From assembly GCF_001748085.1 (NCBI RefSeq), contig NZ_BBZK01000005.1, positions 558,001-622,000 of the forward strand: 64,000 nt of DNA, in the 5' to 3' direction. This document shows, one piece after another, positions 26,079-35,549 of this stretch (its first letter is position 1; each line of letters opens with the position of its first letter). The position numbers and the translations under genes are program-made. The stretch comes from Streptomyces sp. TP-A0874. GTDB taxonomy: Bacteria > Actinomycetota > Actinomycetes > Streptomycetales > Streptomycetaceae. Below the pieces are notes generated by a model that saw nothing but the letters and a program-made list of their open reading frames with translations, was not told the DNA's origin and ran no database searches.

Positions 26079-26993
26079 GTGTCCGGATTCGTCGAGAAAC
26101 CCGAGCCCGTGCGGGTGCCCGGCCTGGAGCATGTCCACACCGGCAAGGTGCGCGACCTCTACCGGAACGCCGCCGGCGACCTGGTCATGGTCGCGAGCGA
26201 CCGGATCTCCGCCTACGACTGGGTGCTGCCCAGCGCCATCCCGGACAAGGGCCGGGTGCTCACCCAGCTCTCACTGTGGTGGTTCGAGCAGCTGGCCGAC
26301 CTGGTGCCGCACCACGTACTGAGCGAAGAGGTCCCCGAAGGGGCGCCCGCCGACTGGGCGGGCCGCACCCTGGTCTGCCGCTCGCTGCGCATGGTGCCGG
26401 TGGAGTGCGTCGCCCGGGGCTACCTCACCGGTTCGGGCCTGGCCGAGTACGAGGAGAACCGCACGGTCTGCGGGCTGGCCCTGCCCGAGGGGCTGGTGGA
26501 CGGTGCGGAGCTGCCGGCCCCCATCTTCACCCCGGCCACCAAGGCCGCGGTCGGCGACCACGACGAGAACGTCTCCTACGAGGAGGTGGCCCGGCAGGTC
26601 GGTGCGGACACCGCCGCCCAACTGCGGCAGACCACCCTCGCCGTCTACGGCCGTGCCCGGGACATCGCCCGCAGCCGGGGCATCATCCTCGCCGACACGA
26701 AGTTCGAGTTCGGCCTCGGTGGCACCGGAGAGGGCGAAGAGGAACTCGTGCTGGCGGACGAGGTGCTCACCCCGGACTCCTCCCGGTTCTGGCCGCTCGA
26801 CGAGTGGCAGCCCGGCCGGTCCCAGCCGTCCTTCGACAAGCAGTACGTCCGGGACTGGCTCTCCTCTCCCGAGGCCGGCTGGGACCGGCATGGTGAGCAG
26901 CCGCCGCCCGCGCTGCCCGCCGAGGTCGTCGAGCGGACCCGGGCCAAGTACCTGGAGGCGTACGAGCGGCTGACCGGGACGCCGTGGGAGTGA
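26079..26993 (+). CDS. purC: SAICAR synthetase (PurC)
   Basis: Condenses CAIR with aspartate using ATP, a step of IMP synthesis. The 304 residues fit the family. Motifs: HTGKVRDLYRN, VASDRISAYDWVLP, VPVECVARGYLTGSGLAEY, ADTKFEFGLG and the C-terminal SQPSFDKQYVRDWL. Start GTG 26079 is preceded by GGAGG. It is expressed alone; the flanking genes are unrelated. Confidence 0.98.
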   Translation: MSGFVEKPEPVRVPGLEHVHTGKVRDLYRNAAGDLVMVASDRISAYDWVLPSAIPDKGRVLTQLSLWWFEQLADLVPHHVLSEEVPEGAPADWAGRTLVCRSLRMVPVECVARGYLTGSGLAEYEENRTVCGLALPEGLVDGAELPAPIFTPATKAAVGDHDENVSYEEVARQVGADTAAQLRQTTLAVYGRARDIARSRGIILADTKFEFGLGGTGEGEEELVLADEVLTPDSSRFWPLDEWQPGRSQPSFDKQYVRDWLSSPEAGWDRHGEQPPPALPAEVVERTRAKYLEAYERLTGTPWE

Positions 26994-27179
26994 TGCCGGA
27001 GGAGCACCCGCCCGCAGCCCTCCCGGCCTGCGCCCGCTCCGTCGGAGGCGAGGACGTGGACGACCCAGGGACGCCCAATCCTGGCATGTTCCGGACACAG
27101 CGGGTGAGGGGCGCCGGGCATCCGCCAAGGATGGGGGCCGGGCGCCGGTGGCGCCCCGTCGGCTCTCTCAGAAGTTGGT

Positions 27180-28013
27180 GTGATGGTGCGGGAATTCACG
27201 AAGGTCGACATCGAGACGGAGTGGGGCGCGCGGCTGACCGTGCTGCGCGAGGACGCCAGCCACTACGGTGACGTGCTGACCTCGGGTGTGAGCTGGGAGC
27301 ACGAGACCAGGATCCTGCGCCGCCTCACCGGGTCCGGCGCGACGGTGCTGGACGTCGGCGCCAACTACGGCTACACCGCCTCGCTCTTCGCCCACCACGT
27401 GGGCCCGAGCGGGCGGGTCGTCTCCGTGGAGCCGGAGCCGGTGATGGCCGGGCTGCTCGAGCGGAACATGGCGGCCAACGGTCATGGCAACGTCGACATC
27501 GTCACCGCCGCGGTCGGCTCGGTGCCGGGGAACGTACGGCTGTGGCGCAGCGCGACGAACCTCGCCTGCCACGCCGTCAACCCCGACCTGGTGCCCGCCG
27601 CGGTGGACTCGGTCACCGTGCCCGTCACCACGCTGGACCTGCTGTGCGCGGAGCGCCTCGCCGACCGGGCCGCGGACCTGCTCAAACTCGATGTCGAGGG
27701 CTGGGAGCTGGTGGCCCTCCACGGGGCCCGGAACATGCTGGAGGCCGCGCGCCCCGATGTCTGGCTGGAGTTCTGGCCGGACGGTCTCCGCGCGAACGGG
27801 CACAAGCCGGCGGAGCTGCTGGAACTCCTCAGGGCGGCCGGCTACGAGCTCGCCGGCCATGACCTGGTGACCGGCGAGGAGGTGTCCGTGGCCGGGGACG
27901 CCGCGATCGACTACTGCGACGCGGCCAGTGAGTCGCTGCGGGCGCAGGGTGCCACGGACCTCTACGGGATCGTGTACCTCCTGGCCACGCACCCGGGCCG
28001 GGACCGCCCCTAG
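27180..28013 (+). CDS. FkbM-family SAM-dependent methyltransferase
   Basis: A 277-residue class I methyltransferase. SAM-binding motif I is TVLDVGANYGYTASLF, followed by VVSVEPEPVMAGLLERNM and the FkbM signature DLLKLDVEGWELVALHGA. FkbM proteins O-methylate sugars, polyketides and lipids. Start is GTG 27180 or the adjacent ATG 27183. Together with the next two genes it forms an accessory stretch between core loci. No glycan or polyketide cluster is next to it, so the acceptor is unknown. Confidence 0.88.
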   Translation: MMVREFTKVDIETEWGARLTVLREDASHYGDVLTSGVSWEHETRILRRLTGSGATVLDVGANYGYTASLFAHHVGPSGRVVSVEPEPVMAGLLERNMAANGHGNVDIVTAAVGSVPGNVRLWRSATNLACHAVNPDLVPAAVDSVTVPVTTLDLLCAERLADRAADLLKLDVEGWELVALHGARNMLEAARPDVWLEFWPDGLRANGHKPAELLELLRAAGYELAGHDLVTGEEVSVAGDAAIDYCDAASESLRAQGATDLYGIVYLLATHPGRDRP

Positions 28014-28159
28014 CCGGGCCGTGCGGTGGCGGCGTGGCGGCGGGCTGTGGACGGCCTCGCGTGACTGCTCCTCCTCGGGGTACTCCGCATGGGGCCGGAC
28101 CGGTCAGCTCCGGTGGCCCTCGTCAACGGCGGGGCAGCACCCGCCGGGTAGGGACCAGC

Positions 28160-28996
28160 ATGTTCGATGACGAAGCTCTCGACGTCCACTTCATCGGCAC
28201 CGCGACGGTCCTGTTGCGGTACGGCGACCTGACCCTGCTCACCGACCCCAACTTCCTCCATCGCGGTGAACACGCCCACCTGGGGTACGGGCTGGTGAGC
28301 CGGCGCCTGAGCGAGCCCGCCCTGGACGTCACCGAGCTCCCGCCGCTGGACGCCGTGGTCCTCTCCCATCTGCACGGCGACCACTGGGATCGCCGGGCCA
28401 GGCGGGGGCTGGACCGTTCACTGCCCGTCGTCACCACCCCGCACGCGGCCCGGCGTCTTCGCACCTGGCAGGGGTTCGGCCAGGCAGGCGGTCTGCGTAC
28501 CTGGGAGAGCTGCACGTTCGAGCGCGGCGGCTCCCAGGTCCGCGTCACCGCGCTGCCCGGCCGGCACTCCCTCCAGCCGGTACTGAGCCGGCTGCTGCCT
28601 CCGGTGATGGGCAGCATGTTGGAGTTCGGCCCCCCGGGCGGGACCGTCCGCCTGCGGGTGTACCTCTCGGGGGACACCCTTCTCCACGACGGGCTGGACG
28701 AGATCGTCCGCCGCTTCCCGCAGGCCGAACTGGCCGTACTCCACCTCGGCGGCACTGAGCTGCCGGGCGGCTTCGTCGTGACCATGGACGGCGCGCAGGG
28801 CGCCGAACTCGCCCATCGCCTCGGTTACCGCCGCGTCCTGCCCGTCCACTACGACGACTACTCGGTGTTCCGCTCGCCCCTGGCCGACTTCCTCACCGAA
28901 GCCGACCGGTTGGGACTGGGGGAGCGGGTGATCCACTGCACCCGCGGGCAGCACACCCGCCTGGAACCGACCGGGGGCAGCCCACCGCTCCGTTGA
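28160..28996 (+). CDS. Metallo-beta-lactamase-fold hydrolase (UlaG/RomA-like)
   Basis: A 278-residue MBL-fold protein. The zinc motif SHLHGDHWD, upstream strand ALDVHFIGTATVLLRYGDL, later LPGRHSLQP, metal-bridging Asp in VYLSGDT and final His in LPVHYDDYSVF are all in the expected order. The best family fit is UlaG/RomA/YcbL-like hydrolases. The start is ATG 28160 with a GTAGGGA site. Substrate unknown. Confidence 0.87.
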   Translation: MFDDEALDVHFIGTATVLLRYGDLTLLTDPNFLHRGEHAHLGYGLVSRRLSEPALDVTELPPLDAVVLSHLHGDHWDRRARRGLDRSLPVVTTPHAARRLRTWQGFGQAGGLRTWESCTFERGGSQVRVTALPGRHSLQPVLSRLLPPVMGSMLEFGPPGGTVRLRVYLSGDTLLHDGLDEIVRRFPQAELAVLHLGGTELPGGFVVTMDGAQGAELAHRLGYRRVLPVHYDDYSVFRSPLADFLTEADRLGLGERVIHCTRGQHTRLEPTGGSPPLR

Positions 28997-29090
28997 GCGC
29001 GGCCTGCTCGGCCTCGCCACCGCCTGCCACCCGCGGTCCGTCCGGGGGCGCGGAGCCTCGGCGAGGTTTCCCGGAGCGGAACGGGGCTAC

Positions 29091-29119
29091 TCGGCCGTCC
29101 CACGGAGTAGGACGGCCGA
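29091..29119 (+). terminator. Stem-loop just upstream of the Rieske gene
   Basis: TCGGCCGTCC and GGACGGCCGA form a perfect 10-bp stem with a 9-nt loop, ending 2 nt before GGGAGG. It may terminate the upstream MBL-fold gene or act in the leader of the next gene. Confidence 0.45.
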
Positions 29120-29130
29120 CGGGAGGACCA

Positions 29131-30036
29131 ATGGCGCAGCGAGGCCCTCGAGGAGTCCTGTACGCACTCGGCCGTCTGGAACGGTGGTCCGGTGGCGACC
29201 AGATCATCGAGTCCGTGCAGCGGGCGGTACGGGCCCTCCCGCTCGGCCCGGCGCGGGACATCCTGCACGGACGTCCCGGTCTCGGCCACCCCCTGCATCC
29301 CGCGCTGGTACAGGTGCCGGTGGGCACCTGGCTGTCGGCGACCGTGCTCGACTTCCTGCCGGGGGTGCGCCGGGGGCCCCGCACGCTCATCGGCGTGGGG
29401 TTGGTCTTCGCCATCCCGGCCGCCGCCTCGGGCTGGACGGACTGGGCCGAACTGCACCGTCAGCAGCAGCGGGTCGGCCTCGTCCACGCCTTGGCCAACT
29501 CCGTGGCCGTGGGGGTGTTCACCGGCTCCTTCGTCGCTCGCTCCCGGGGCAGTCACACGCTCGGCAAGAGGCTCGGCCTGCTCGGGTTCGTCCTGACCGG
29601 GGTCGGCGGTGCGCTGGGCGGCCACATGGCCTACCGGCAGGCCTCCGGCACCAACCACGCCGAGTACGTCCCCCACGCGGTGACCCCCGGCTGGCACCCG
29701 CTGGGCGCCGTGTCGGACCTCCCCCTCGGGCGGGCGGTGCGACGGGAGGTCGACGGCGTACCGGTCATGGTCGTGCGTGAGGGGGAGAGCACCGTGCGGG
29801 TGCTGGCCGAACGCTGCAGCCACATGGGTGGTCCGCTGTCGGAGGGGGAGATCGCCGACGGCTGCGTCCGCTGCCCCTGGCACGGCAGTGTCTTCCGGCT
29901 CTCCGACGGGTGGAACGTGAAGGGGCCGGCGACGGCGCCGCAGCCGGCCTTCGAGAGCAGGATCGTCGGCGGCCGGGTGGAGGCCCGGATCAGGCAGTAC
30001 GCGGAGAGGCGGACCGCCGGCGCGAGCGCCGCCTGA
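29131..30036 (+). CDS. DUF2231 membrane domain fused to a Rieske [2Fe-2S] domain
   Basis: A 301-residue protein. The first 170 residues contain four hydrophobic helices of the DUF2231 type (HPLHPALVQVPVGTWLSATVLDFL, RVGLVHALANSVAVGV). The C-terminal Rieske domain has CSHMGGPLSEGEIADGCVRC followed by PWHGSVF, giving the C-x-H...C-x2-H iron-sulfur ligands. It is a likely membrane electron carrier. Start ATG 29131 follows GGGAGGACCA. A strong terminator ends the transcript. Confidence 0.9.
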   Translation: MAQRGPRGVLYALGRLERWSGGDQIIESVQRAVRALPLGPARDILHGRPGLGHPLHPALVQVPVGTWLSATVLDFLPGVRRGPRTLIGVGLVFAIPAAASGWTDWAELHRQQQRVGLVHALANSVAVGVFTGSFVARSRGSHTLGKRLGLLGFVLTGVGGALGGHMAYRQASGTNHAEYVPHAVTPGWHPLGAVSDLPLGRAVRREVDGVPVMVVREGESTVRVLAERCSHMGGPLSEGEIADGCVRCPWHGSVFRLSDGWNVKGPATAPQPAFESRIVGGRVEARIRQYAERRTAGASAA

Positions 30037-30117
30037 GCACCTCCATCGCGCAGGGGCCCCTCGGCGCCCGACGCCCCGCACCGCTCCGTTGAGGGCTTAC
30101 GGGACAGCCCCGGACAG

Positions 30118-30150
30118 AGAAGTCCCCGGGCCGCCGGCCCGGGGACTTCT
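30118..30150. terminator. Bidirectional terminator, Rieske gene / tRNA-Gly
   Basis: A 15-bp perfect stem (AGAAGTCCCCGGGCC against its complement) with a 3-nt loop. It serves the rightward Rieske gene and the leftward tRNA-Gly, whose 3' end is 6 nt away. Confidence 0.85.
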
Positions 30151-30152
30151 TT

Positions 30153-30232
30153 CGGAGCGGACGACGAGATTCGAACTCGCGACCCTCACCTTGGCAAGGT
30201 GATGCTCTACCAACTGAGCTACGTCCGCATGC
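30153..30232. repeat. 80-bp direct repeat, left copy (tRNA-Gly)
   Basis: Identical over 80 bp to 42929-43008, the same tRNA-Gly gene plus 3-4 flanking bases on each side, in the same orientation. The two copies bracket the linaridin-type cluster. Confidence 0.9.
30156..30228 (-). tRNA. tRNA-Gly (GCC)
   Basis: 73-nt cloverleaf with acceptor GCGGACG/CGTCCGC, anticodon loop TTGCCAA (GCC), TTCGAAT T-loop, and U73. CCA is not encoded. Confidence 0.97.
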
Positions 30233-30252
30233 ACCGTGCTGGTGCGCCGACC

Positions 30253-30258
30253 ACTATA
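30253..30258 (-). promoter_or_regulatory. -10 element of tRNA-Gly
   Basis: TATAGT on the minus strand, about 25 nt upstream of the tRNA 5' end. A -35 is not obvious. Confidence 0.5.
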
Positions 30259-30463
30259 GCCAACCTGGCGGCCCCCGAGGCCGCCGATTTCGTCCCATGC
30301 TTTCGCAGCGGCCTCCGGGGTATGTGAATTTTCGGTTCCGGTTGTCTGCTACTCACCGGTATTTACCTATCCTTTGCATGCTGTTCTCGGCGGAGTGCTG
30401 CGCTGACCGGCGCCTGACCACTGCACATCGCCGCTGATCGACCGTATCGCCTGGGGGAGAAGC

Positions 30464-31453
30464 GTGAGCGCTCACGAGATGAGCGTCCTCGGGGTAAACG
30501 AGGACGAAGAGAAGATATACCGCCAGCTCCTCCGGAACCCCGACACATCCGTCGACGACATCCATCTGCTGCTCCGGGTGGACCCGGGCACCATGAAGGA
30601 GCGGCTCGACCGGCTGCTGGAGCTGGGCCTCCTCCGCGAGGTGGCACCGGACCGGCTGGCTCCGGCCGACCCCGAGGTCGCGGTCGCCAGACTGATGGAC
30701 CTCCGGCTCCGCGAACTCCACCAGGAGCTCCAGAAGGTCACCCACGCCCGGCACCTGGTCGACTCCCTGCTGGCCGAACGGAGCCCGCGGACGCCGCTCG
30801 CGCTGAGCGTCGAACAGCTCACCGGGCTGGACCAGATCCGCAGACGCATCGACGACCTCGCCTTCTTCGCCCGGGAGGAGATCCTCTCCGTCGAGCCCTA
30901 CGAGGAGTTGTCACCGGAGAACATCGAGCAGGCCCGCCCCTTGGACATGCGCTGCCTGAGCAGGGGCGTCCAGATCCGCAGCATCGTGCTCCGCAGGGCG
31001 CTCGACCATCCGCCTACCGCCGCCTACCTGCGGGAACTCGCCTCCTACGGGGCGCGGATCAGGGTCACCGACGACATCTCGGAGCGGATCCTCGTCTACG
31101 ACCGGCGCACCGCCGTGGTGCCGGTGGACCCGGAGGACACCGCCTGCGGCGCACTGCTCGCCCACGAGGAAGGGCTGATCGCGAACATCGTCGCGCTGTT
31201 CGAGCGGATCTGGGACCAGGCGGAGGAGTTGTCCGCCGGCGAGGTCGGGGACGATGCGCGGCCGGAGCTCTCCGAGATCGAGAAACAGGTGCTCAAGGCG
31301 ATGTGCACGGTGGGCAAGGACGATGCCGGAGCCCGGAGCGTGGGGGTGTCGGTGCGGACCTACCGCCGCCACGTCGCCGACCTGAAGCAGATCCTGGGCG
31401 CCAGCAGCCGGGCCCAGGCCGCTCTGCTGGCCCGGGAGCGCGGCTGGATCTGA
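30464..31453 (+). CDS. Cluster-edge HTH regulator (TrmB-like N-terminus, LuxR-like C-terminus)
   Basis: A 329-residue regulator. The N-terminal winged helix resembles TrmB (EEKIYRQLLRNPDTSVDDIHLLLRV, MKERLDRLLELGLL). A middle phospholipase-D/TrmB-like effector region (FFAREEILSVEPYEELSP through LVYDRRTAVVPVDPED) follows. The C-terminal helix-turn-helix (LSEIEKQVLKAMCTVGKDD, VSVRTYRRHVADLKQILGASS) is LuxR-like. Start GTG 30464 has GGGGGAG upstream. It is convergent with the oxidoreductase gene of the linaridin-type cluster (41-bp gap), so it is probably its local regulator. Confidence 0.8.
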   Translation: MSAHEMSVLGVNEDEEKIYRQLLRNPDTSVDDIHLLLRVDPGTMKERLDRLLELGLLREVAPDRLAPADPEVAVARLMDLRLRELHQELQKVTHARHLVDSLLAERSPRTPLALSVEQLTGLDQIRRRIDDLAFFAREEILSVEPYEELSPENIEQARPLDMRCLSRGVQIRSIVLRRALDHPPTAAYLRELASYGARIRVTDDISERILVYDRRTAVVPVDPEDTACGALLAHEEGLIANIVALFERIWDQAEELSAGEVGDDARPELSEIEKQVLKAMCTVGKDDAGARSVGVSVRTYRRHVADLKQILGASSRAQAALLARERGWI

Positions 31454-31494
31454 GCACCGGGGAGCAGCGCTCGGAGCGCCTCCGAGGACGATGG

Positions 31495-32985
31495 TCAGCC
31501 GCCGCCCGACCGTGCCGCGGCCTCCGGTCGGGCCCCCGGAGCCAGGGACGGCGTCGTGCGCACCCCGAACCGGCGGCGGAGCGCGGACCTCGCCGCCAGG
31601 TAGCCGGACATGCCGTGCACGCTGGGCCCCGGAGGGGTGGCCGCCGAACAGAGGAAGACCCCGGGCAGCGGTGTGCTGTACGGGTCGAGTCGGGCGGTGG
31701 GGCGGGCGATGCTCTGGCGGAGCGTCATCGCGCCGGAGCCGATGTCCCCGCCGACGTAGTTCGGGTTGTACCGCTCGTAGTCGACACCGGTGATGGAGCG
31801 CTGCTCCAGGACCGTGTCGCCGAACCCCGGGGCGTACCGCTCGATGTGGGAGCGCACCAGCCGCAGCGGGTCCCGGTCGTCGCCGTTGGGCACATGGGCG
31901 TAGGCCCACACCGGCCACTTGCCGGACCGGGCCCGCCCCGGGTCGGTGACGGCCGGCTCCACGAGCAGCACGAACGGCTCCTCGGACGGCACCCCCCGGG
32001 CGTTGGCGGTCTCCTGGCGGCACATCTCCTCGCGGGTGCCGCCGAGGTGCACGGTGCCGGCCCTTCCCACCCCGGGATTGGCCCAGGGGATCGGCTCCGA
32101 CAGCAGGAAGTCGACCTTGGCCGCCGCCGGCCCGTAGCGGAAGCGTTCCAGAGCGCGGGCGTAGCGGCGGGGTAGCCGGTCTCCGGCCAACTCCAGCAGC
32201 CCCTTGGCGCTGGTGTCCAGGAGTACGGCGCGGGCGCCCGAGAGCTCCCGCAGGTCGGTGACGCGGTGGCCGGTGCGGAAGGCGCCGCTGTGCGCGGTGA
32301 TGTCCTCGGCGAGGGCATCGGCGATCCGTGCGCTGCCGCCGCGGGGCAGCGGCCAGCCGGTGCCGTGCGCCAGGTGGCCCAGGAGCATCGCCACCGCGGC
32401 GCTGCCGAGGCTGGGCAGCTTCCCGAGGCCGTGCGCGGCGACTCCGGTCAGCAGCGCGGGTGCCTCCTCGGTGACGAAGCCGCCGGCTCCGACCCGGGTG
32501 CCGTGGCTGAGCATCCGGGTGCCCAGCCGGAGGGCGGCGACCACGTCCCGGGGGATGCTCCGCTGGTCCGACAGGATCAGGTCCACCAGCCCGCGGCTCC
32601 GCGCCAGCAGCGGCTCCATCAGGCGTCGCCAACGGTCGCCGTCCGGGCCGAGGCCCGCGCAGGTCGCCGCCAGGTCACGGTGGGCCAGGCCCGCCCGGCC
32701 GCCGTCGAGCGGATGGGCGTAACTGATCTCGGGGTGCAGCAGTTCCACGCCGCGGGCGGCCAGGTCGAACTCCCGGAAGAAGGGAGAGGCGGCGGCCATC
32801 GGGTGGACCGCCGAGCAGACGTCGTGCACCACGCCCTCGTCGAACAGGGCCTCGCTGCGCAGCCCGCCGCCGATGGTCCCGGCCGCCTCGTACAACTCCA
32901 CCCGCAGTCCCGCCCGGGCCATGGTCACCCCGGCCGCCAGGCCGTTGGGCCCGGTTCCCACGATGGCGACGTCGGCGGCCGTCAT
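31495..32985 (-). CDS. linE: FAD-dependent oxidoreductase, phytoene-desaturase-like (LinE-type)
   Basis: A 496-residue flavoprotein. The N-terminal dinucleotide site is IVGTGPNGLAAGVTMARAGL with the downstream acidic strand VELYEAAGTIGGGLRSE. The C-terminal FAD motif is LPGVFLCSAATPPGPSVHGMSG. Homologous NAD(P)/FAD oxidoreductases related to phytoene desaturase occur in linaridin clusters, where their role is not settled (oxidation or epimerisation of the peptide have been suggested). Its ATG overlaps the exporter stop (ATGA at 32982-32985), making it the last gene of the biosynthetic operon. The gene symbol is by family analogy. Confidence 0.85.
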   Translation of the reverse strand: MTAADVAIVGTGPNGLAAGVTMARAGLRVELYEAAGTIGGGLRSEALFDEGVVHDVCSAVHPMAAASPFFREFDLAARGVELLHPEISYAHPLDGGRAGLAHRDLAATCAGLGPDGDRWRRLMEPLLARSRGLVDLILSDQRSIPRDVVAALRLGTRMLSHGTRVGAGGFVTEEAPALLTGVAAHGLGKLPSLGSAAVAMLLGHLAHGTGWPLPRGGSARIADALAEDITAHSGAFRTGHRVTDLRELSGARAVLLDTSAKGLLELAGDRLPRRYARALERFRYGPAAAKVDFLLSEPIPWANPGVGRAGTVHLGGTREEMCRQETANARGVPSEEPFVLLVEPAVTDPGRARSGKWPVWAYAHVPNGDDRDPLRLVRSHIERYAPGFGDTVLEQRSITGVDYERYNPNYVGGDIGSGAMTLRQSIARPTARLDPYSTPLPGVFLCSAATPPGPSVHGMSGYLAARSALRRRFGVRTTPSLAPGARPEAAARSGGG

Positions 32986-34784
32986 ACGGCGGCCGCCTCA
33001 GCCGGCACGGCCGACTGCCCCGCGCCGGGCTCCGAGCCCAGCTGGGTGCCGGCGAGCCGGCGGTAGAGCACATCCCGCTCCATGAGGTCCTCGTGGGTGC
33101 CGACGTCCCGGACCCGTCCCTCGTCCAGGACCACGATCCGGTCCGCCTCGACCACGGTGGAGATCCGGTGTGCGATCGCCACCACCGCGCAGCGCTCGGA
33201 GACCCGGCGCAGCGTGCGGCGGAAGGCCAGTTCGGAGTCGGAGTCCAGGTTGGAGGTGGCCTCGTCAAGCAGCATGACCGCGGGCTTCTGCAGCAGGGTG
33301 CGGGCGATGCAGAGGCGTTGGCGCTGTCCGCCGGAGAGTCCGCTGCCCTGCTCCCCGAGCGGGCTCTCCAGCCCCTCCGGCAGGGCGTCGACCACCTCCT
33401 TCAGACCGGCCATCTCCACCGCTTCGCGGATCTCCTCCTCATCGGCCGAGGGGTTGGCGTAGACGAGGTTCTCCCGGATCGTCCCGCGCATCGCGGTGCT
33501 GTCCTGCGGCACGTAGCCGACCAGGCCGCGCAGGGTGTCGAGGGGGAGTCGGGAGACGTTCTCACCGCGGACCAGGATGGTCCCCTCGTCGGGCCGGTAG
33601 AACCGTTCGATCAGTTGGAAGAGCGTGGTCTTGCCGGCTCCGGAGGGGCCGACGACCGCGGTGAGGCCGTGGGCCGGCACGGTGAATTCGACCCCGGTGA
33701 GGGTCGGCGTCCCGCCGTAGGAGAACCGGACGCCGTGGAACTCCACGGCCGGCCCGTCGCCGGTCACCGGTGCGGGGGCGCGCTCCGCGGTCTCGGTCTC
33801 CAGGCTCTCCTCGGGGAGTTCGAAGAGCTCGTCCACCCGCTGGATGGCCGCTCGGCCCTGCTGGAACTGCCCGACCGACAGGAAGAACATCACCAGCGGC
33901 GAGACCAGGTAGAACAGGAACATCACGAAGGTGGTGAGGTCGGCGACGGCCATGGTGCCCCTGGCCACCCGGCTCATCCCGGCGCCGAACACCACGGCCA
34001 GCGAGACTTGCATGCCGACGTTCATCGTCGGGGTCAGCATCGCGCCCAGTGCGCTGACCCGCACGCCCGAGCGGCGGGCGAGTTCGGCGCGCCCGGCCAG
34101 CCGCTCCTGCTCCCGGGCCTCGGCCCGGGATGCCTTGACGGTGGGCAGCGCGGTGAGCACCCGCTGCAGGTCCGAGCCGAACTCCCCGGTGTCCTCCCGG
34201 TTCTGCACCGCCACCTTCCGCAGCCGCCGGGCGAACCCGATCGAGACGGTGCTGGCGATACCGAGGCAGCCCAGGGTGAGCAGCATCAGCCACACGTCGA
34301 TGAAGAACATGAGCACCGCGCCGCCGAGCACCATGAAGCCGTTGATCACCAACTGCGCCAGGCTCTGCGTCAGGGCGATCCGGGCCATCGAGGTGTCGGT
34401 GACCACCCGGGTGAAGAGATCGCCCTGCTGGTGCTCGTTGAACCGGGCGAGGTCCGACCTGAGCAGCCGGCCGACGAGGCTGCGCCGCACTCCGTAGACG
34501 ATCCCCTCACCGGCCCGACCGATGATGTACGCCTGCAGCGCGGAGAGGCCCGCGTCGGTGCAGAAGAGCGCGGCCATCAGCAGGATCGGAGCGGTGAGTG
34601 AGCCGTTCTCGCCGGCCGCCCTGATCAGCTCGCCGATGGCGAGTGGCTGGGCGAGCGAAGCGGCCACTCCGAACAGCCCCAGCACCACTCCGACCACGAG
34701 TAGTCGGCGGTGTTGGCGGGCGATGACCCAGACCGCTTCCTTTTCGTTCCGGCGCTGATCTGCCGCGGGCGCTTCGCTCGCCAT
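32982..34784 (-). CDS. linT: ABC exporter, fused membrane and ATPase domains (LinT-type)
   Basis: A 600-residue half-transporter. Six transmembrane helices occupy about residues 25-300 (ABC_membrane fold), then an ATPase with Walker A GPSGAGKTTLF, signature LSGGQRQRLCIAR and Walker B AVMLLDEATSNLD. There is no N-terminal C39 peptidase domain, so it exports without removing a double-glycine leader, as in linaridin systems. It follows the methyltransferase by 3 nt and overlaps the oxidoreductase gene. Predicted job: export of the mature peptide and self-protection. Confidence 0.9.
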   Translation of the reverse strand: MASEAPAADQRRNEKEAVWVIARQHRRLLVVGVVLGLFGVAASLAQPLAIGELIRAAGENGSLTAPILLMAALFCTDAGLSALQAYIIGRAGEGIVYGVRRSLVGRLLRSDLARFNEHQQGDLFTRVVTDTSMARIALTQSLAQLVINGFMVLGGAVLMFFIDVWLMLLTLGCLGIASTVSIGFARRLRKVAVQNREDTGEFGSDLQRVLTALPTVKASRAEAREQERLAGRAELARRSGVRVSALGAMLTPTMNVGMQVSLAVVFGAGMSRVARGTMAVADLTTFVMFLFYLVSPLVMFFLSVGQFQQGRAAIQRVDELFELPEESLETETAERAPAPVTGDGPAVEFHGVRFSYGGTPTLTGVEFTVPAHGLTAVVGPSGAGKTTLFQLIERFYRPDEGTILVRGENVSRLPLDTLRGLVGYVPQDSTAMRGTIRENLVYANPSADEEEIREAVEMAGLKEVVDALPEGLESPLGEQGSGLSGGQRQRLCIARTLLQKPAVMLLDEATSNLDSDSELAFRRTLRRVSERCAVVAIAHRISTVVEADRIVVLDEGRVRDVGTHEDLMERDVLYRRLAGTQLGSEPGAGQSAVPAEAAAV

Positions 34785-34787
34785 TGC

Positions 34788-35549
34788 TCACTTCTCCCGG
34801 GAGTAGCTGGCGATGAACAACAGGGATTTCTCCGAATAGGGTTTGTCCATCCAGTCGGCCACCCGGTGCTCCGGTGTCAGTCCGGCCTCGACGGCGAAAC
34901 CGTCCACCTCCTCGGGGGTGGTGAGCCGTGCCATCTCGGTGCCGACGTTCGAGGAACCGTTCTCGAACCAGATGTGCGAGGCCTGCCACAGCATCCGGTC
35001 CTGGACCAGGTTGGAGTAGGTGAGCAGGCCGGTGTTGGGCTCCGGGTACGGAATGAAGTACGAGGTGCGGTCCCTGCCCTCGAACATCTCCAGCACCCCG
35101 GAGCGGTTCCAGGTCTCGACCACCAGCTTCCCGCCCGGTGCGAGCCGCTCCGCGGCCCGGCTGATGGCCGCCTGCTGCTCCTGTGGGTCCAGGATCATCG
35201 ACAGGGTGGCGCAGACGCAGTACACCAGCCCGTAGCTCTCGTCGTCCGTGTAGTTGCGGATGTCCCCGTGCACGGGGGTGACGGGAGCGTTCTTCTCCTT
35301 GATGTCCCGGCGGAGTTCCTCGAGCATCTCCGGTGAGGAGTCGACACCCCGGACCGGACCGACGCGCTCGGAGAGCGGAATGGCGATCCGCCCCGTGCCG
35401 ACGCCGAACTCCAGCGTGCCCAGGCCGCCCCCGGGATGCTGGGCGGCGAGCTTCTCCGCGGCGAGATCGGCGTAGCCGTCCTTCGGGAAGATCCGGTCGT
35501 AGAACCCTGCGAATACTCGTCCGTAGCCGATGTCCTGCACGCCATCCAT
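34788..35549 (-). CDS. linM: SAM-dependent methyltransferase (LinM-type)
   Basis: A class I methyltransferase of 253 residues. Motif I is TLEFGVGTGRIAIPLSE, followed by VRGVDSSPEMLEEL, VTPVHGDIRN and the post-motif LAPGGKLVVETWNRSG. In linaridins the methyltransferase (CypM family) puts two methyl groups on the free alpha-amine of the cleaved core, which would give dimethyl-Val and dimethyl-Ala here. The start at ATG 35549 is chosen because GAGGAGG lies 8 nt before it; an upstream GTG at 35576 has no ribosome-binding site. Confidence 0.85.
   Translation of the reverse strand: MDGVQDIGYGRVFAGFYDRIFPKDGYADLAAEKLAAQHPGGGLGTLEFGVGTGRIAIPLSERVGPVRGVDSSPEMLEELRRDIKEKNAPVTPVHGDIRNYTDDESYGLVYCVCATLSMILDPQEQQAAISRAAERLAPGGKLVVETWNRSGVLEMFEGRDRTSYFIPYPEPNTGLLTYSNLVQDRMLWQASHIWFENGSSNVGTEMARLTTPEEVDGFAVEAGLTPEHRVADWMDKPYSEKSLLFIASYSREK

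Noticed and set aside
31495..32985. Carotenoid biosynthesis (phytoene desaturase homologue)
   Set aside because: No phytoene synthase, GGPP synthase or cyclase nearby; the gene is coupled by ATGA to the peptide exporter.
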